Of a stretch of 64,000 bases of DNA, positions 28,781 through 36,991 are shown piece after piece (position 1 is the stretch's first letter; the number at the start of each line of letters is the position of its first letter). The DNA lies in assembly GCF_014649855.1 (NCBI RefSeq), contig NZ_BMTV01000019.1, positions 1 through 64,000 on the forward strand, given 5' to 3'. The notes beneath the pieces are model-generated. The model saw only the letters and a program-made list of their open reading frames with translations, made no database searches and was not told where the DNA came from. The DNA comes from Streptomyces roseolus. GTDB taxonomy: Bacteria > Actinomycetota > Actinomycetes > Streptomycetales > Streptomycetaceae. The position numbers and the translations under genes are program-made.

Positions 28781-29702
28781 ACCAGTCCCAGTCGATTCCC
28801 AGGATCCCGGGGCGCACGCCCTGCTCCACCAGGTGCACCGTGCGGTGCCGGCCGCCGAGCGTGAGCTCCGTACGGCCACCGCGCGGGGCGCCCGCCGAGG
28901 TCTGGGCGAAGCGCCGGCAGCGCACCGGCAGGGCCGCCTCGTCGAAGGCGACCTGGAGCACGTACTGCCCGCCCGCGAAGCTGAAGCCGCGCAGGTACTC
29001 GCCGCTCGGACCGGCCGTCCCGTCCTCGAAGCCGTACGTGAACAGGTGCGTGTCACCGGCCCGCAGCCGCGCGTCGAAGAGCAGCTCGGCGACGACCACG
29101 CCCGTCTCCGCGTGCCACCGCACCCGCCCCGTACGGCAGTTCTCCACCGACCGCACCCGCACCCGCGACGGATCGCAGCCCGGGTCGCCGTGGTGGATCG
29201 CGAGGTATCGGTCGACGCCGTCCCGGTGCGCCCGCACCACGTGCTGCGACTCGCGGCCCACCAGCTCGCGGCCGGGGCCGATCCGCACCCGCTCGTGGTG
29301 GCCGACCGTGTGCAGCCCGCCGTCCGCCGGCGTCTCCAACTCCGCGAACAGCTCCTCCACCGCTCCCGAGGCCTCCACCAGCGAGCGGTACGAGCGGGCC
29401 GCCGGCCGCTCCACGCCCTCCCGGGCCGCGTCCTCCGTCAGCAGCCGCAGCAGTGAGTTCCCCGGCAGCTGGAGCACCTCCTCCAGGGCCCGGACCGCTT
29501 TCAGGGACTCCGGCCGCTGCGGCCGGCGGGCGCCCTGCTGCCAGTAGCTCAGCGAGGTCACGCCGACCTTGACGCCCCGGTGCGCGAGATGGTGCTGGAC
29601 CCGCTGGAGCGGCAGCCCGCGCACGGCCAGCGCGGTCCGCAGCGCCAGGTGGAAGGGGCCGGTGTGCAGCAGCTGCACCAGATCGGCCTCGGTGTGGCTC
29701 AC
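28776..29702 (-). CDS. Helix-turn-helix regulator-like protein
   Basis: A 308-residue protein. The N-terminal ~70 residues form an XRE-like helix-turn-helix (FHLALRTALAVRGLPLQRVQ, then GVKVGVTSLSYWQQGARRPQ). A linker helix follows, and residues 130-308 make a beta-rich C-terminal domain (RVRIGPGRELVGRE, YLAIHHGDPGCDPS, ELLFDARLRAGDTHLFTYGF) of unknown fold. The GTG at 29702 follows GAGGAGG. It may be a transcription factor with a ligand domain; neither ligand nor target is evident. It is divergent from the cysteine protease gene, 297 bases away, which could be a target. Confidence 0.75.
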   Translation of the reverse strand: MSHTEADLVQLLHTGPFHLALRTALAVRGLPLQRVQHHLAHRGVKVGVTSLSYWQQGARRPQRPESLKAVRALEEVLQLPGNSLLRLLTEDAAREGVERPAARSYRSLVEASGAVEELFAELETPADGGLHTVGHHERVRIGPGRELVGRESQHVVRAHRDGVDRYLAIHHGDPGCDPSRVRVRSVENCRTGRVRWHAETGVVVAELLFDARLRAGDTHLFTYGFEDGTAGPSGEYLRGFSFAGGQYVLQVAFDEAALPVRCRRFAQTSAGAPRGGRTELTLGGRHRTVHLVEQGVRPGILGIDWDWS

Positions 29703-29999
29703 ACGGGCCTCCTCGGGCTCCTCGGGCTGTCGGGCATCGGGCTGTCGGGCTCTTCGGGCCCCGGGGTGAACGTTCACGCGCGCGGCACGGGCCGCCGGGG
29801 CCCGGACGGCGGGCGGGCAGGTGGACGGCGGGCACGCGTTCACACCCGCGCCACGCCGTTCACAGCCCGATGTCACCCCGCATTGAAGCGTGTTGACCCG
29901 CTCCCGACAACGACCGATGCTCCAAGCGGTGTCCGGACGCCACCCCACCCCCACGCACCCCCCACCTGATCCCCACACCCCCGCACTGGGAGGAACCCC

Positions 30000-30611
30000 A
30001 TGCGCAGACGACCCCAGAACGGGAAGAGGAGCCTCGTGGCGTTCGCCGCCGCCGCGCTGCTCCTCGTCCCCACCGCGGCCTCGGCGTCCGCCGCGCCGGC
30101 CCCCGGACCCGCCGCGACGACCACCGCGCTCGGCGCCAAGCGCCTGGACATCACCATGCAGGCCCAGCAGAAGAGCAACTGGTGCTGGGCCGCCGGCGGC
30201 AACACCATCGCGACCTGGTTCGGCCGCGGCTACAGCCAGAACCAGTTCTGCAACGCCGCCTTCCAGCGCCGGCAGGGCTACGACTGCCCCAACTGGCAGG
30301 CCACCCTGGGCAACGTCCAGACCGGACTCTCCTGGGCGGGCGTCAGCCCCGGCTCGTACGTCGACGGCTGGCTGCGCTACTCCACCGTCCAGACCGAGAT
30401 CGACGCCGACCGGCCCGTCGAGACCCGCATCCAGTGGTCGAGCGGCGGCGGCCACATGCACGTGCTGTACGGCTACGACGACGCGAACAGCTGGGTCTAC
30501 TGGGGTGATCCGTGGCCCACCGGCAATCGGTACAACTGGGCCTCCCACGCGTGGTACGTCAACAACGGGTCCTTCTCCTGGACCCACTCGCTCTACCGGA
30601 TCGGGGCGTGA
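30000..30611 (+). CDS. Secreted papain-like cysteine protease
   Basis: A 203-residue exported protein. The signal peptide (about 1-32, MRRRPQNGKRSLVAFAAAAL, cleaving near ASA-AP) is followed almost directly by the catalytic domain. The motif QQKSNWCWAAGGN places the nucleophile Cys62; GGGHMHVLYGYDD supplies the catalytic His152 or His154; WGDPWP follows. This layout matches the AvrRpt2/C39-like papain-fold family (PF12385 type). There is no large pro-region. The ATG has GGAGGAA upstream. The next gene overlaps or abuts it (GTGA), so the two are co-expressed. Confidence 0.85.
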   Translation: MRRRPQNGKRSLVAFAAAALLLVPTAASASAAPAPGPAATTTALGAKRLDITMQAQQKSNWCWAAGGNTIATWFGRGYSQNQFCNAAFQRRQGYDCPNWQATLGNVQTGLSWAGVSPGSYVDGWLRYSTVQTEIDADRPVETRIQWSSGGGHMHVLYGYDDANSWVYWGDPWPTGNRYNWASHAWYVNNGSFSWTHSLYRIGA

Positions 30612-30613
30612 CC

Positions 30614-31468
30614 ATGACCACCACGACCGCTCTCCTGACCGGAGCCGCCGCCGCGCTCCTCGCCCTCGGCGCCGCGGCCCCGGCCGCCGCCTCGGGCCCC
30701 GGCGCACCGCTGCCGGTCGCGCCGACCGCCGAGCGGGCCGCCGCCGCGCCCGGGACCCTGGCCACCGTCGGCCGCTTCTTCGCCCGCGACGGGGCGCTCG
30801 CCCGCGCCGACGCGGCGCCCCGGATATCCGGGGCGTCCGTCCCCGTGCGGATCCTCTCCGCCGACTTCGTCGCCGGGAAGCCGGGCGCGCCCGTGGCCCG
30901 GGAGGAGTTCCGGGCCAGCCTCGCCGTCGCCGCGGACGGCCGGAAGGCGTCGCTGTGGACGGTACGGAGCTCCGCCGGCTGGCAGGTGGTGAACATCGCC
31001 ACCGGCGACGACGAGCTCCGGTACGCCCGCGAAGGGGCCGGGCGGCTCCCCGGCGGGCTCGTCTTCCGCGAGCCCCAGATCGACGCCTGGTACGTCCAGA
31101 AGGGCACGAAGGTGCTCCCGCTGGACGAGGACGCGGTCCGGGCCGTCGGCCGGAACGGCACCACGCTCGCCGCCTACCGCGACCGCGTCACGCGCGCGTA
31201 CGCCGACAAGCTCCCCGACTCCGCGTACGCCCGCAAGGGCGCGGCCGGCGGCTACGCCCCCGCGGCGCCCGGCTCCGCACCCGCGGCCGCGGCCGCCGGG
31301 CCCACCGCGCCCGCCGAGGGCACGGCGGCGGGCGGCCCCCGCCATCAGCCGGCCGCGGCCACCGCCGCCTCCACGGTCGCCGCCTTCGGCGCCGTGGCCG
31401 CCCTCGGCCTGATCGGCGCCACCGCCCTCCGCCGCCGGGCGGCGGCCCGCCGCACCCCGGGGGCCTGA
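30614..31468 (+). CDS. Secreted, membrane-anchored companion of the cysteine protease
   Basis: A 284-residue protein with an N-terminal signal peptide (MTTTTALLTGAAAALLALGA) and a globular part (about 45-195; SLWTVRSSAGWQVVNIATGD, FREPQIDAWYVQKGTKVLPL). A low-complexity Ala/Pro/Gly stretch follows, then a C-terminal transmembrane helix and an RRRAAARR stop-transfer tail. No LPXTG-type sorting signal is seen. The fold is unrecognised. An in-frame GTG at 30608 would overlap the protease stop by four bases; I chose ATG 30614 because GGGG precedes it by seven bases. Being coupled to a protease without pro-peptide, it may serve as inhibitor, chaperone or tether (inference). Confidence 0.75.
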   Translation: MTTTTALLTGAAAALLALGAAAPAAASGPGAPLPVAPTAERAAAAPGTLATVGRFFARDGALARADAAPRISGASVPVRILSADFVAGKPGAPVAREEFRASLAVAADGRKASLWTVRSSAGWQVVNIATGDDELRYAREGAGRLPGGLVFREPQIDAWYVQKGTKVLPLDEDAVRAVGRNGTTLAAYRDRVTRAYADKLPDSAYARKGAAGGYAPAAPGSAPAAAAAGPTAPAEGTAAGGPRHQPAAATAASTVAAFGAVAALGLIGATALRRRAAARRTPGA

Positions 31469-31776
31469 CCCCGGCCCCGCGTCCGGCCCACCGCGGCACG
31501 CACGGCCCGGGCCGCCCACGAGGCGCCCCGGGCCCTCCGGCCGAGGACCCGCAGGGGGCAGGCCCGCGGCCCGGGAGCCGACGGCTCGCGAGAGCGGCCG
31601 CGCGGCCCGGAGGCCGTACGGCCCCGCCCACGGCCCGCGTGCGGCCCACCCGGGTCCACGGAACGCCCGTGCCCGTCCCCGTGCCCGTCCCCGCCCCCGG
31701 ATCCGGTCCGGGGCACGGCCTCCGGGGGCGCCCCGTGCGGGGCCGCCCTGTCACCGGGCGCCAGTAGGGTGGGCGC
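31469..31776. other. Intergenic region before uvrC
   Basis: These 308 bases hold no supported gene. A hairpin with arms GGCCCGGG (31504-31511) and CCCGGGCC (31527-31534) probably ends the upstream operon. A perfect 12-bp tandem pair, GTGCCCGTCCCC, lies at 31669-31692. The uvrC -10 is at the right end. Confidence 0.6.
31765..31770 (+). promoter_or_regulatory. TAGGGT -10 hexamer, leaderless start of uvrC
   Basis: TAGGGT ends 6 bases before ATG 31777. There is no ribosome binding site, which predicts a leaderless mRNA like that of uvrB. Confidence 0.45.
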
Positions 31777-33759
31777 ATGGCCGACCCCACCAGCTATCGA
31801 CCCGCGCCGGGGCAGATTCCCGACGTCCCGGGTGTCTACAAGTTCCGGGACGAGCACCGCCGGGTGATCTACGTCGGGAAGGCGAAGTCGCTGAAGCAGC
31901 GGCTGGCCAACTACTTCCAGCCGCTCGCGAGCCTGCACCCGCGGACCGCCACCATGGTGACCACGGCCGCCTCCGTGGAGTGGACGGTCGTCTCCACCGA
32001 GGTCGAGGCGCTCCAGCTGGAGTACTCCTGGATCAAGGAGTACGACCCCCGGTTCAACGTGAAGTACCGGGACGACAAGAGCTACCCCTACCTCGCCGTC
32101 ACGCTGAACGAGGAGTTCCCGCGCGTGCAGGTCATGCGCGGGCAGAAGAAGAAGGGCGTGCGGTACTTCGGGCCGTACGCGCACGCGTGGGCGATCCGCG
32201 AGACCGTCGACCTGATGCTGCGGGTCTTCCCGGTGCGGACCTGCTCCGCGGGGGTGTTCCGGAACGCCGCCTCCGCCGGCCGGCCCTGCCTCCTCGGCTA
32301 CATCGGCAAGTGCTCGGCGCCCTGCGTCGGCCGGGTCACCCCCGAGGAGCACCGGGAACTGGCCGAGGAGTTCTGCGACTTCATGGCCGGCCGCACCGGC
32401 GCGTACATCCGCCGCCTGGAGAAGCAGATGACGGCGGCGGCCGAGGAGATGGAGTACGAGAAGGCGGGCCGGCTCCGCGACGACATAGGGGCGCTGCGCC
32501 GGGCCATGGAGAAGAGCGCCGTCGTCCTCGCCGACGCCACCGACGCCGACCTCATCGCGCTCGCCGAGGACGAGCTGGAGGCCGCCGTCCAGATCTTCCA
32601 CGTCCGCGGCGGGCGCGTCCGCGGCCAGCGCGGCTGGGTCACCGACAAGGTCGAGGCCGTCGACACCGCCGGGCTCGTCGAGCACGCCCTCCAGCAGCTG
32701 TACGGCGAGGAGAGCGGCGACGCCGTGCCCAAGGAGGTCCTGGTCCCGGCGCTGCCCGAGGACGCCGAGGCCGTCACCCAGTGGCTCTCCGGCCGCCGCG
32801 GGTCCCTCGTCTCCCTGCGGATCCCGCAGCGCGGCGACAAGAAGGACCTGATGGCAACCGTCGCCCGCAACGCCCAGCAGGCGCTCGTCCTGCACAAGAC
32901 CAAGCGGGCCAGCGACCTCACCACCCGCTCCCGGGCCCTGGAGGAGATCGCCGAGGCCCTGGGCCTGGAGTCGGCGCCGCTGCGCATCGAGTGCTTCGAC
33001 ATCTCCCACCTCCAGGGCGAGGACGTCGTCGCCTCCATGGTCGTCTTCGAGGACGGGCTGCCCCGCAAGAGCGAGTACCGCCGCTTCCAGATCAAGTCCT
33101 TCGAGGGCCAGGACGACGTCCGCGCCATGCACGAGGTGATCGGCCGCCGCTTCCGGCGCTACCTCGCCGAGAAGGAGCGGACGGGGGAGTGGGGCGAGGA
33201 CGGCGAGGTCGCCGTCGACGAGGCCGGCGACGACGGCCGGCCCAAGCGCTTCGCCTACCCGCCGCAGCTCGTCGTCGTCGACGGCGGGCAGCCGCAGGTA
33301 GCCGCCGCCCGCCGGGCCCTCGACGAGCTGGGCATCGACGACGTCGCCGTCTGCGGGCTCGCCAAGCGCCTGGAGGAGGTCTGGCTGCCCGGCGAGGACG
33401 ACCCGGTGGTGCTGCCCCGCTCCAGCGAGGGCCTGTACCTCCTCCAGCGGGTCCGTGACACCGCTCACGATTTCGCCATCCGCTACCAGCGCTCCAAGCG
33501 GACCAAACGGCTCCGGAGCAGCCCCCTCGACGCCGTCCCCGGCCTCGGCGACACGCGCAAGCAGGCCCTGATCAAGCATTTCGGCTCGGTGAAGCGGCTG
33601 AAGCAGGCGACAATCGAGCAGATCTGTGAGGTCCCCGGCTTCGGTCGGAAGACCGCGGAGGCGGTCGCCGTGGCCCTGGCCCAGGCGGCCCCCGCCGCAC
33701 CCGCCGTGAACACGGCCACAGGAGAGATCATGGAAGACGACGGGGGCACCACGGCATGA
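31777..33759 (+). CDS. uvrC: Excinuclease ABC subunit C
   Basis: A 660-residue dual-incision nuclease of nucleotide excision repair. The N-terminal GIY-YIG domain (GVYKFRDEHRRVIYVGKAKS, about 16-40) makes the 3' cut. The UVR motif near 215-245 binds UvrB. The RNase H-like domain makes the 5' cut (IECFDISHLQGEDVVASMVV, VVVDGGQPQV). Two helix-hairpin-helix motifs end the protein (DAVPGLGDTRKQALIKHFGS, EVPGFGRKTAEAVA). Length is normal. The stop overlaps the rapZ ATG (ATGA), so uvrC heads the uvrC-rapZ-yvcK-whiA block. Confidence 0.97.
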   Translation: MADPTSYRPAPGQIPDVPGVYKFRDEHRRVIYVGKAKSLKQRLANYFQPLASLHPRTATMVTTAASVEWTVVSTEVEALQLEYSWIKEYDPRFNVKYRDDKSYPYLAVTLNEEFPRVQVMRGQKKKGVRYFGPYAHAWAIRETVDLMLRVFPVRTCSAGVFRNAASAGRPCLLGYIGKCSAPCVGRVTPEEHRELAEEFCDFMAGRTGAYIRRLEKQMTAAAEEMEYEKAGRLRDDIGALRRAMEKSAVVLADATDADLIALAEDELEAAVQIFHVRGGRVRGQRGWVTDKVEAVDTAGLVEHALQQLYGEESGDAVPKEVLVPALPEDAEAVTQWLSGRRGSLVSLRIPQRGDKKDLMATVARNAQQALVLHKTKRASDLTTRSRALEEIAEALGLESAPLRIECFDISHLQGEDVVASMVVFEDGLPRKSEYRRFQIKSFEGQDDVRAMHEVIGRRFRRYLAEKERTGEWGEDGEVAVDEAGDDGRPKRFAYPPQLVVVDGGQPQVAAARRALDELGIDDVAVCGLAKRLEEVWLPGEDDPVVLPRSSEGLYLLQRVRDTAHDFAIRYQRSKRTKRLRSSPLDAVPGLGDTRKQALIKHFGSVKRLKQATIEQICEVPGFGRKTAEAVAVALAQAAPAAPAVNTATGEIMEDDGGTTA

Positions 33760-34709
33760 CCGAGCACGACGGGCACCACCGAGAAGACGGAGCAGGACAC
33801 GTGAGTACGGGCACGAAGGAGACCGCGGGCGACAACGGCGCCGAGGCGGCCATCCCCGAGCTGGTGATCATCTCCGGCATGTCCGGGGCCGGCCGGTCCA
33901 CCGCGGCGAAGTGTCTGGAGGACCTCGGCTGGTTCGTCGTCGACAACCTGCCGCCCGCGCTGATCCCCACCATGGTGGAGCTCGGCGCCCGCTCCCAGGG
34001 CAACGTCGCCCGGATCGCGGTCGTCGTCGACGTCCGCGGCCGGCAGTTCTTCGACGCCCTGCGGGAGTCCCTCGCCGACCTGGAGGCCAAGCAGGTCACC
34101 CGCCGGATCGTCTTCCTGGAGTCCTCCGACGAGGCCCTGGTCCGCCGCTTCGAGTCGGTCCGCCGCCCCCACCCGCTCCAGGGCGACGGCCGCATCGTCG
34201 ACGGCATCGCCGCCGAGCGCGACCTGCTGCGCGAGCTGCGCGGCGACGCCGACCTGGTCATCGACACCTCCAGCCTCAACGTCCACGAGCTGCGCGCCAA
34301 GATGGACGCCCAGTTCGCCGGCGAGGAGGAGCCCGAGCTCCGGGCCACCGTCATGTCCTTCGGCTTCAAGTACGGCCTGCCGGTCGACGCCGACCTCGTC
34401 GTCGACATGCGCTTCCTGCCCAACCCGCACTGGGTCCCCGAGCTGCGCCCGTACACCGGCCTCAACGAGGAGGTGGCGAACTACGTCTACAACCAGCCCG
34501 GCGCCAAGGAGTTCCTGGACCGCTACACCGAGCTGCTCCAGCTGATCGCCGCCGGCTACCGCCGTGAGGGCAAGCGGTACGTGACGATCGCCGTCGGCTG
34601 CACCGGCGGCAAGCACCGCTCCGTCGCCACCGCCGAGAAGCTCGCCGCCCGCATCGCCGCCGAGGGCGTGGAGACGGTGGTCGTCCACCGCGACATGGGG
34701 CGCGAGTGA
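33756..34709 (+). CDS. rapZ: RNase adapter RapZ/YvcJ family nucleotide-binding protein
   Basis: A 317-residue P-loop protein. In E. coli RapZ guides RNase E to a small RNA controlling GlmS; in Gram-positives (YvcJ) the role is less clear. The Walker A site reads GMSGAGRSTAAK, with arginine where lysine is usual. The C-terminal domain carries the conserved VTIAVGCTGGKHRSVA and the VVVHRDM end. ATG 33756 overlaps the uvrC stop; an in-frame GTG at 33801 is an alternative that would remove the variable, His/Asp-rich leader. It is followed by yvcK with a 4-base overlap. Confidence 0.92.
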   Translation: MTEHDGHHREDGAGHVSTGTKETAGDNGAEAAIPELVIISGMSGAGRSTAAKCLEDLGWFVVDNLPPALIPTMVELGARSQGNVARIAVVVDVRGRQFFDALRESLADLEAKQVTRRIVFLESSDEALVRRFESVRRPHPLQGDGRIVDGIAAERDLLRELRGDADLVIDTSSLNVHELRAKMDAQFAGEEEPELRATVMSFGFKYGLPVDADLVVDMRFLPNPHWVPELRPYTGLNEEVANYVYNQPGAKEFLDRYTELLQLIAAGYRREGKRYVTIAVGCTGGKHRSVATAEKLAARIAAEGVETVVVHRDMGRE

Positions 34710-35746
34710 AGCCGTACCGCCGGCGCCCCTCCTCCACCCTCACGGTGAAGCGGGCGCTCCGCAGACGTGGGGCCCAGCCGAAGGTCGTCGCCCTCGGCGG
34801 CGGCATGGGCCTCTCCGCCTCCCTCGCCGCGCTGCGGCGGATCACCGGCGACCTCACCGCGGTCGTCACCGTCGCCGACGACGGGGGTTCCAGCGGCCGG
34901 CTCCGGGAGGAGCTGGGCGTGCTGCCCCCCGGCGACCTGCGCAAGGCGCTCGCCGCGCTCTGCGGCGACGACGACTGGGGCCAGACCTGGGCCCGGGTCA
35001 TCCAGCACCGCTTCCGGTCCAAGGGCGAGATGGGCGGCCACGCCGTCGGCAACCTGCTGATCGTCGCCCTCTGGGAACAGCTGGGCGGCGACCCCGTGCA
35101 GGCCCTCGACCTGGTGGGCCGGCTGCTCGGCGCCCAGGGCCGGGTGCTGCCCATGTCCGCCGTGCCGCTGGAGCTCCAGGCCCTGGTCAGGGGCCACGAC
35201 CCGGAGCGCCCGGAGGACGTGGACACCGTCCGCGGGCAGGCCACCGTGGCGCTCACCCCGGGCGAGGTGCAGTCCGTGCACCTGGTGCCGCACGACCCGC
35301 CGGCCGTTCCGGAGGCCGTCGCGGCGGTCCTGGACGCGGACTGGGTGGTCCTCGGGCCGGGCTCCTGGTTCTCCTCCGTGATCCCGCACCTCCTCGTGCC
35401 CGAACTGCTCGACGCGCTGGTCGAGACGAAGGCCCGCAAGGTGCTCTCGCTGAACCTCGCGCCCCAGCCGGGAGAAACAGAGGGCTTCTCACCGCAGCGT
35501 CATTTGGAGGTTTTGGGACGACACGCCCCTAAACTCGCCCTGGACGTGGTGCTGGCCGACGAGGCCGCCGTGCCCGACGTGTCAGCCAGGGAACCCCTCG
35601 TCGACGCCGCCAAGCGGCTCGGCGCCGCGCTGGAGCTGGCGCCGGTGGCCCGCGCCGACGGCTCTCCGAAGCACGATCCGGAGCGCCTGGCCGCCGCGTA
35701 CGACCGTATTTTTCGGATGCATGGAAGGATCGGCCCATGGCGATGA
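34706..35746 (+). CDS. yvcK: YvcK/CofD-like gluconeogenesis factor
   Basis: A 346-residue Rossmann-like protein of the CofD-like family. In Bacillus YvcK is needed for morphology on gluconeogenic carbon and binds UDP-sugars. Visible motifs: VVALGGGMGLSASLAALRR near residue 30, TVADDGGSSGRLREELG, and PPGDLRKALAAL. The GTG overlaps the rapZ stop (GTGA), and the 3' end overlaps whiA by 10 bases, so the whole block is translationally coupled. The conserved rapZ-yvcK-whiA order occurs across Gram-positives. Confidence 0.93.
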   Translation: MKPYRRRPSSTLTVKRALRRRGAQPKVVALGGGMGLSASLAALRRITGDLTAVVTVADDGGSSGRLREELGVLPPGDLRKALAALCGDDDWGQTWARVIQHRFRSKGEMGGHAVGNLLIVALWEQLGGDPVQALDLVGRLLGAQGRVLPMSAVPLELQALVRGHDPERPEDVDTVRGQATVALTPGEVQSVHLVPHDPPAVPEAVAAVLDADWVVLGPGSWFSSVIPHLLVPELLDALVETKARKVLSLNLAPQPGETEGFSPQRHLEVLGRHAPKLALDVVLADEAAVPDVSAREPLVDAAKRLGAALELAPVARADGSPKHDPERLAAAYDRIFRMHGRIGPWR

Positions 35747-36726
35747 CGGCAGCGGTGAAGGACGAGATCTCCCGGCTTCCCGTCACCCGGACCTGCTGCA
35801 GGAAGTCGGAGGTCTCGTCGATCCTCCGGTTCGCGGGCGGCCTGCACCTGGTCAGCGGCCGGATCGTGATCGAGGCGGAGCTCGACACGGCGATGGCGGC
35901 CCGGCGGCTGAAGCGGGACATCCTGGAGATCTTCGGGCACAGCTCGGAGCTGATCGTGATGGCCCCCGGCGGGCTGCGGCGCGGTTCCCGCTTCGTGGTG
36001 CGCGTGGTGGCCGGCGGCGACCAGCTGGCCCGCCAGACGGGCCTGGTCGACGGCCGGGGCCGTCCCATCCGTGGCCTGCCCCCGCAGGTGGTCTCCGGGG
36101 CCACCTGTGACGCCGAGGCGGCCTGGCGGGGCGCCTTCCTCGCCCACGGCTCGCTGACCGAGCCGGGCCGCTCCTCCTCCCTGGAGGTCACCTGCCCCGG
36201 TCCGGAGGCCGCGCTCGCCCTCGTCGGGGCCGCCCGCCGGCTCTCCATCGCGGCGAAGGCCCGCGAGGTCCGCGGGGTGGACCGGGTCGTGGTCCGCGAC
36301 GGCGACGCCATCGGCGCCCTGCTCACCCGGCTCGGCGCGCACGAGTCGGTGCTGGCCTGGGAGGAGCGGCGGATGCGCCGGGAGGTCCGCGCCACCGCCA
36401 ACCGCCTCGCCAACTTCGACGACGCCAACCTGCGCCGCTCGGCCCGGGCCGCCGTCGCCGCCGGAGCCCGGGTGCAGCGCGCCCTGGAGATCCTCGCGGA
36501 CGAGGTGCCCGAGCACCTCGCGGCGGCCGGCCGGCTGCGCATGGAGCACAAGCAGGCCTCCCTGGAGGAGCTGGGCGCGCTCGCCGACCCGCCGCTCACC
36601 AAGGACGCGGTGGCCGGCCGGATCCGCCGGCTGCTCGCCATGGCCGACAAGCGGGCGCAGGACCTGGGCATCCCCGGCACCGAGTCGAACCTGACGGAGG
36701 AGCTGGACGAGAGCCTGGTCGGCTGA
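35737..36726 (+). CDS. whiA: Sporulation transcription factor WhiA
   Basis: A 329-residue DNA-binding protein. In Streptomyces WhiA works with WhiB to switch aerial hyphae from growth to sporulation septation. The N-terminal domain (MAMTAAVKDEISRLPVTRTC ... EIFGHSSELIVM, then AAWRGAFLAHGSLTEPGRS) is a degenerate homing-endonuclease fold. The C-terminal helix-turn-helix (ASLEELGALADPPLTKDAVA) binds DNA. ATG 35737 lies within yvcK; ATG 35743 is possible. It is the last gene of the block, followed by a hairpin. Confidence 0.96.
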   Translation: MAMTAAVKDEISRLPVTRTCCRKSEVSSILRFAGGLHLVSGRIVIEAELDTAMAARRLKRDILEIFGHSSELIVMAPGGLRRGSRFVVRVVAGGDQLARQTGLVDGRGRPIRGLPPQVVSGATCDAEAAWRGAFLAHGSLTEPGRSSSLEVTCPGPEAALALVGAARRLSIAAKAREVRGVDRVVVRDGDAIGALLTRLGAHESVLAWEERRMRREVRATANRLANFDDANLRRSARAAVAAGARVQRALEILADEVPEHLAAAGRLRMEHKQASLEELGALADPPLTKDAVAGRIRRLLAMADKRAQDLGIPGTESNLTEELDESLVG

Positions 36727-36786
36727 GCCCCGACGGCCCTTCCGGTCGGCCCCGGGCCGCTCGGGACGCCACCCGCCCGGCTGCTC

Positions 36787-36826
36787 CGGACGGCCCTTCG
36801 CCCCCGCCGGGGCGGGGGGCCGTCCG
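36787..36826 (+). terminator. Terminator after whiA
   Basis: CGGACGGCCC (36787-36796) and GGGCCGTCCG (36817-36826) form a perfect 10-bp stem, with extra GC pairing possible inside the loop. It follows the whiA stop by 60 bases. Confidence 0.7.
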
Positions 36827-36991
36827 CGTATCCGCGGAATCCCGAACTCCGTGTAGGCGAAACGTTTCTGATTCTCCGTCACCCTTCCGGCGTCCCCAGG
36901 CCGTCGCGGCGAGGCACCCTTGACAGGACCATGAGCGCCCCAGAGCCTGGCCTCCGTTCACCTTCGTGACGGAACACACCAAGGGGGGCTC

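Noticed and set aside
31669..31692. 12-bp tandem pair before uvrC as part of a larger repeat or CRISPR-like array
   Set aside because: Only two direct copies with no spacer; it is simple slippage in GC-rich DNA.
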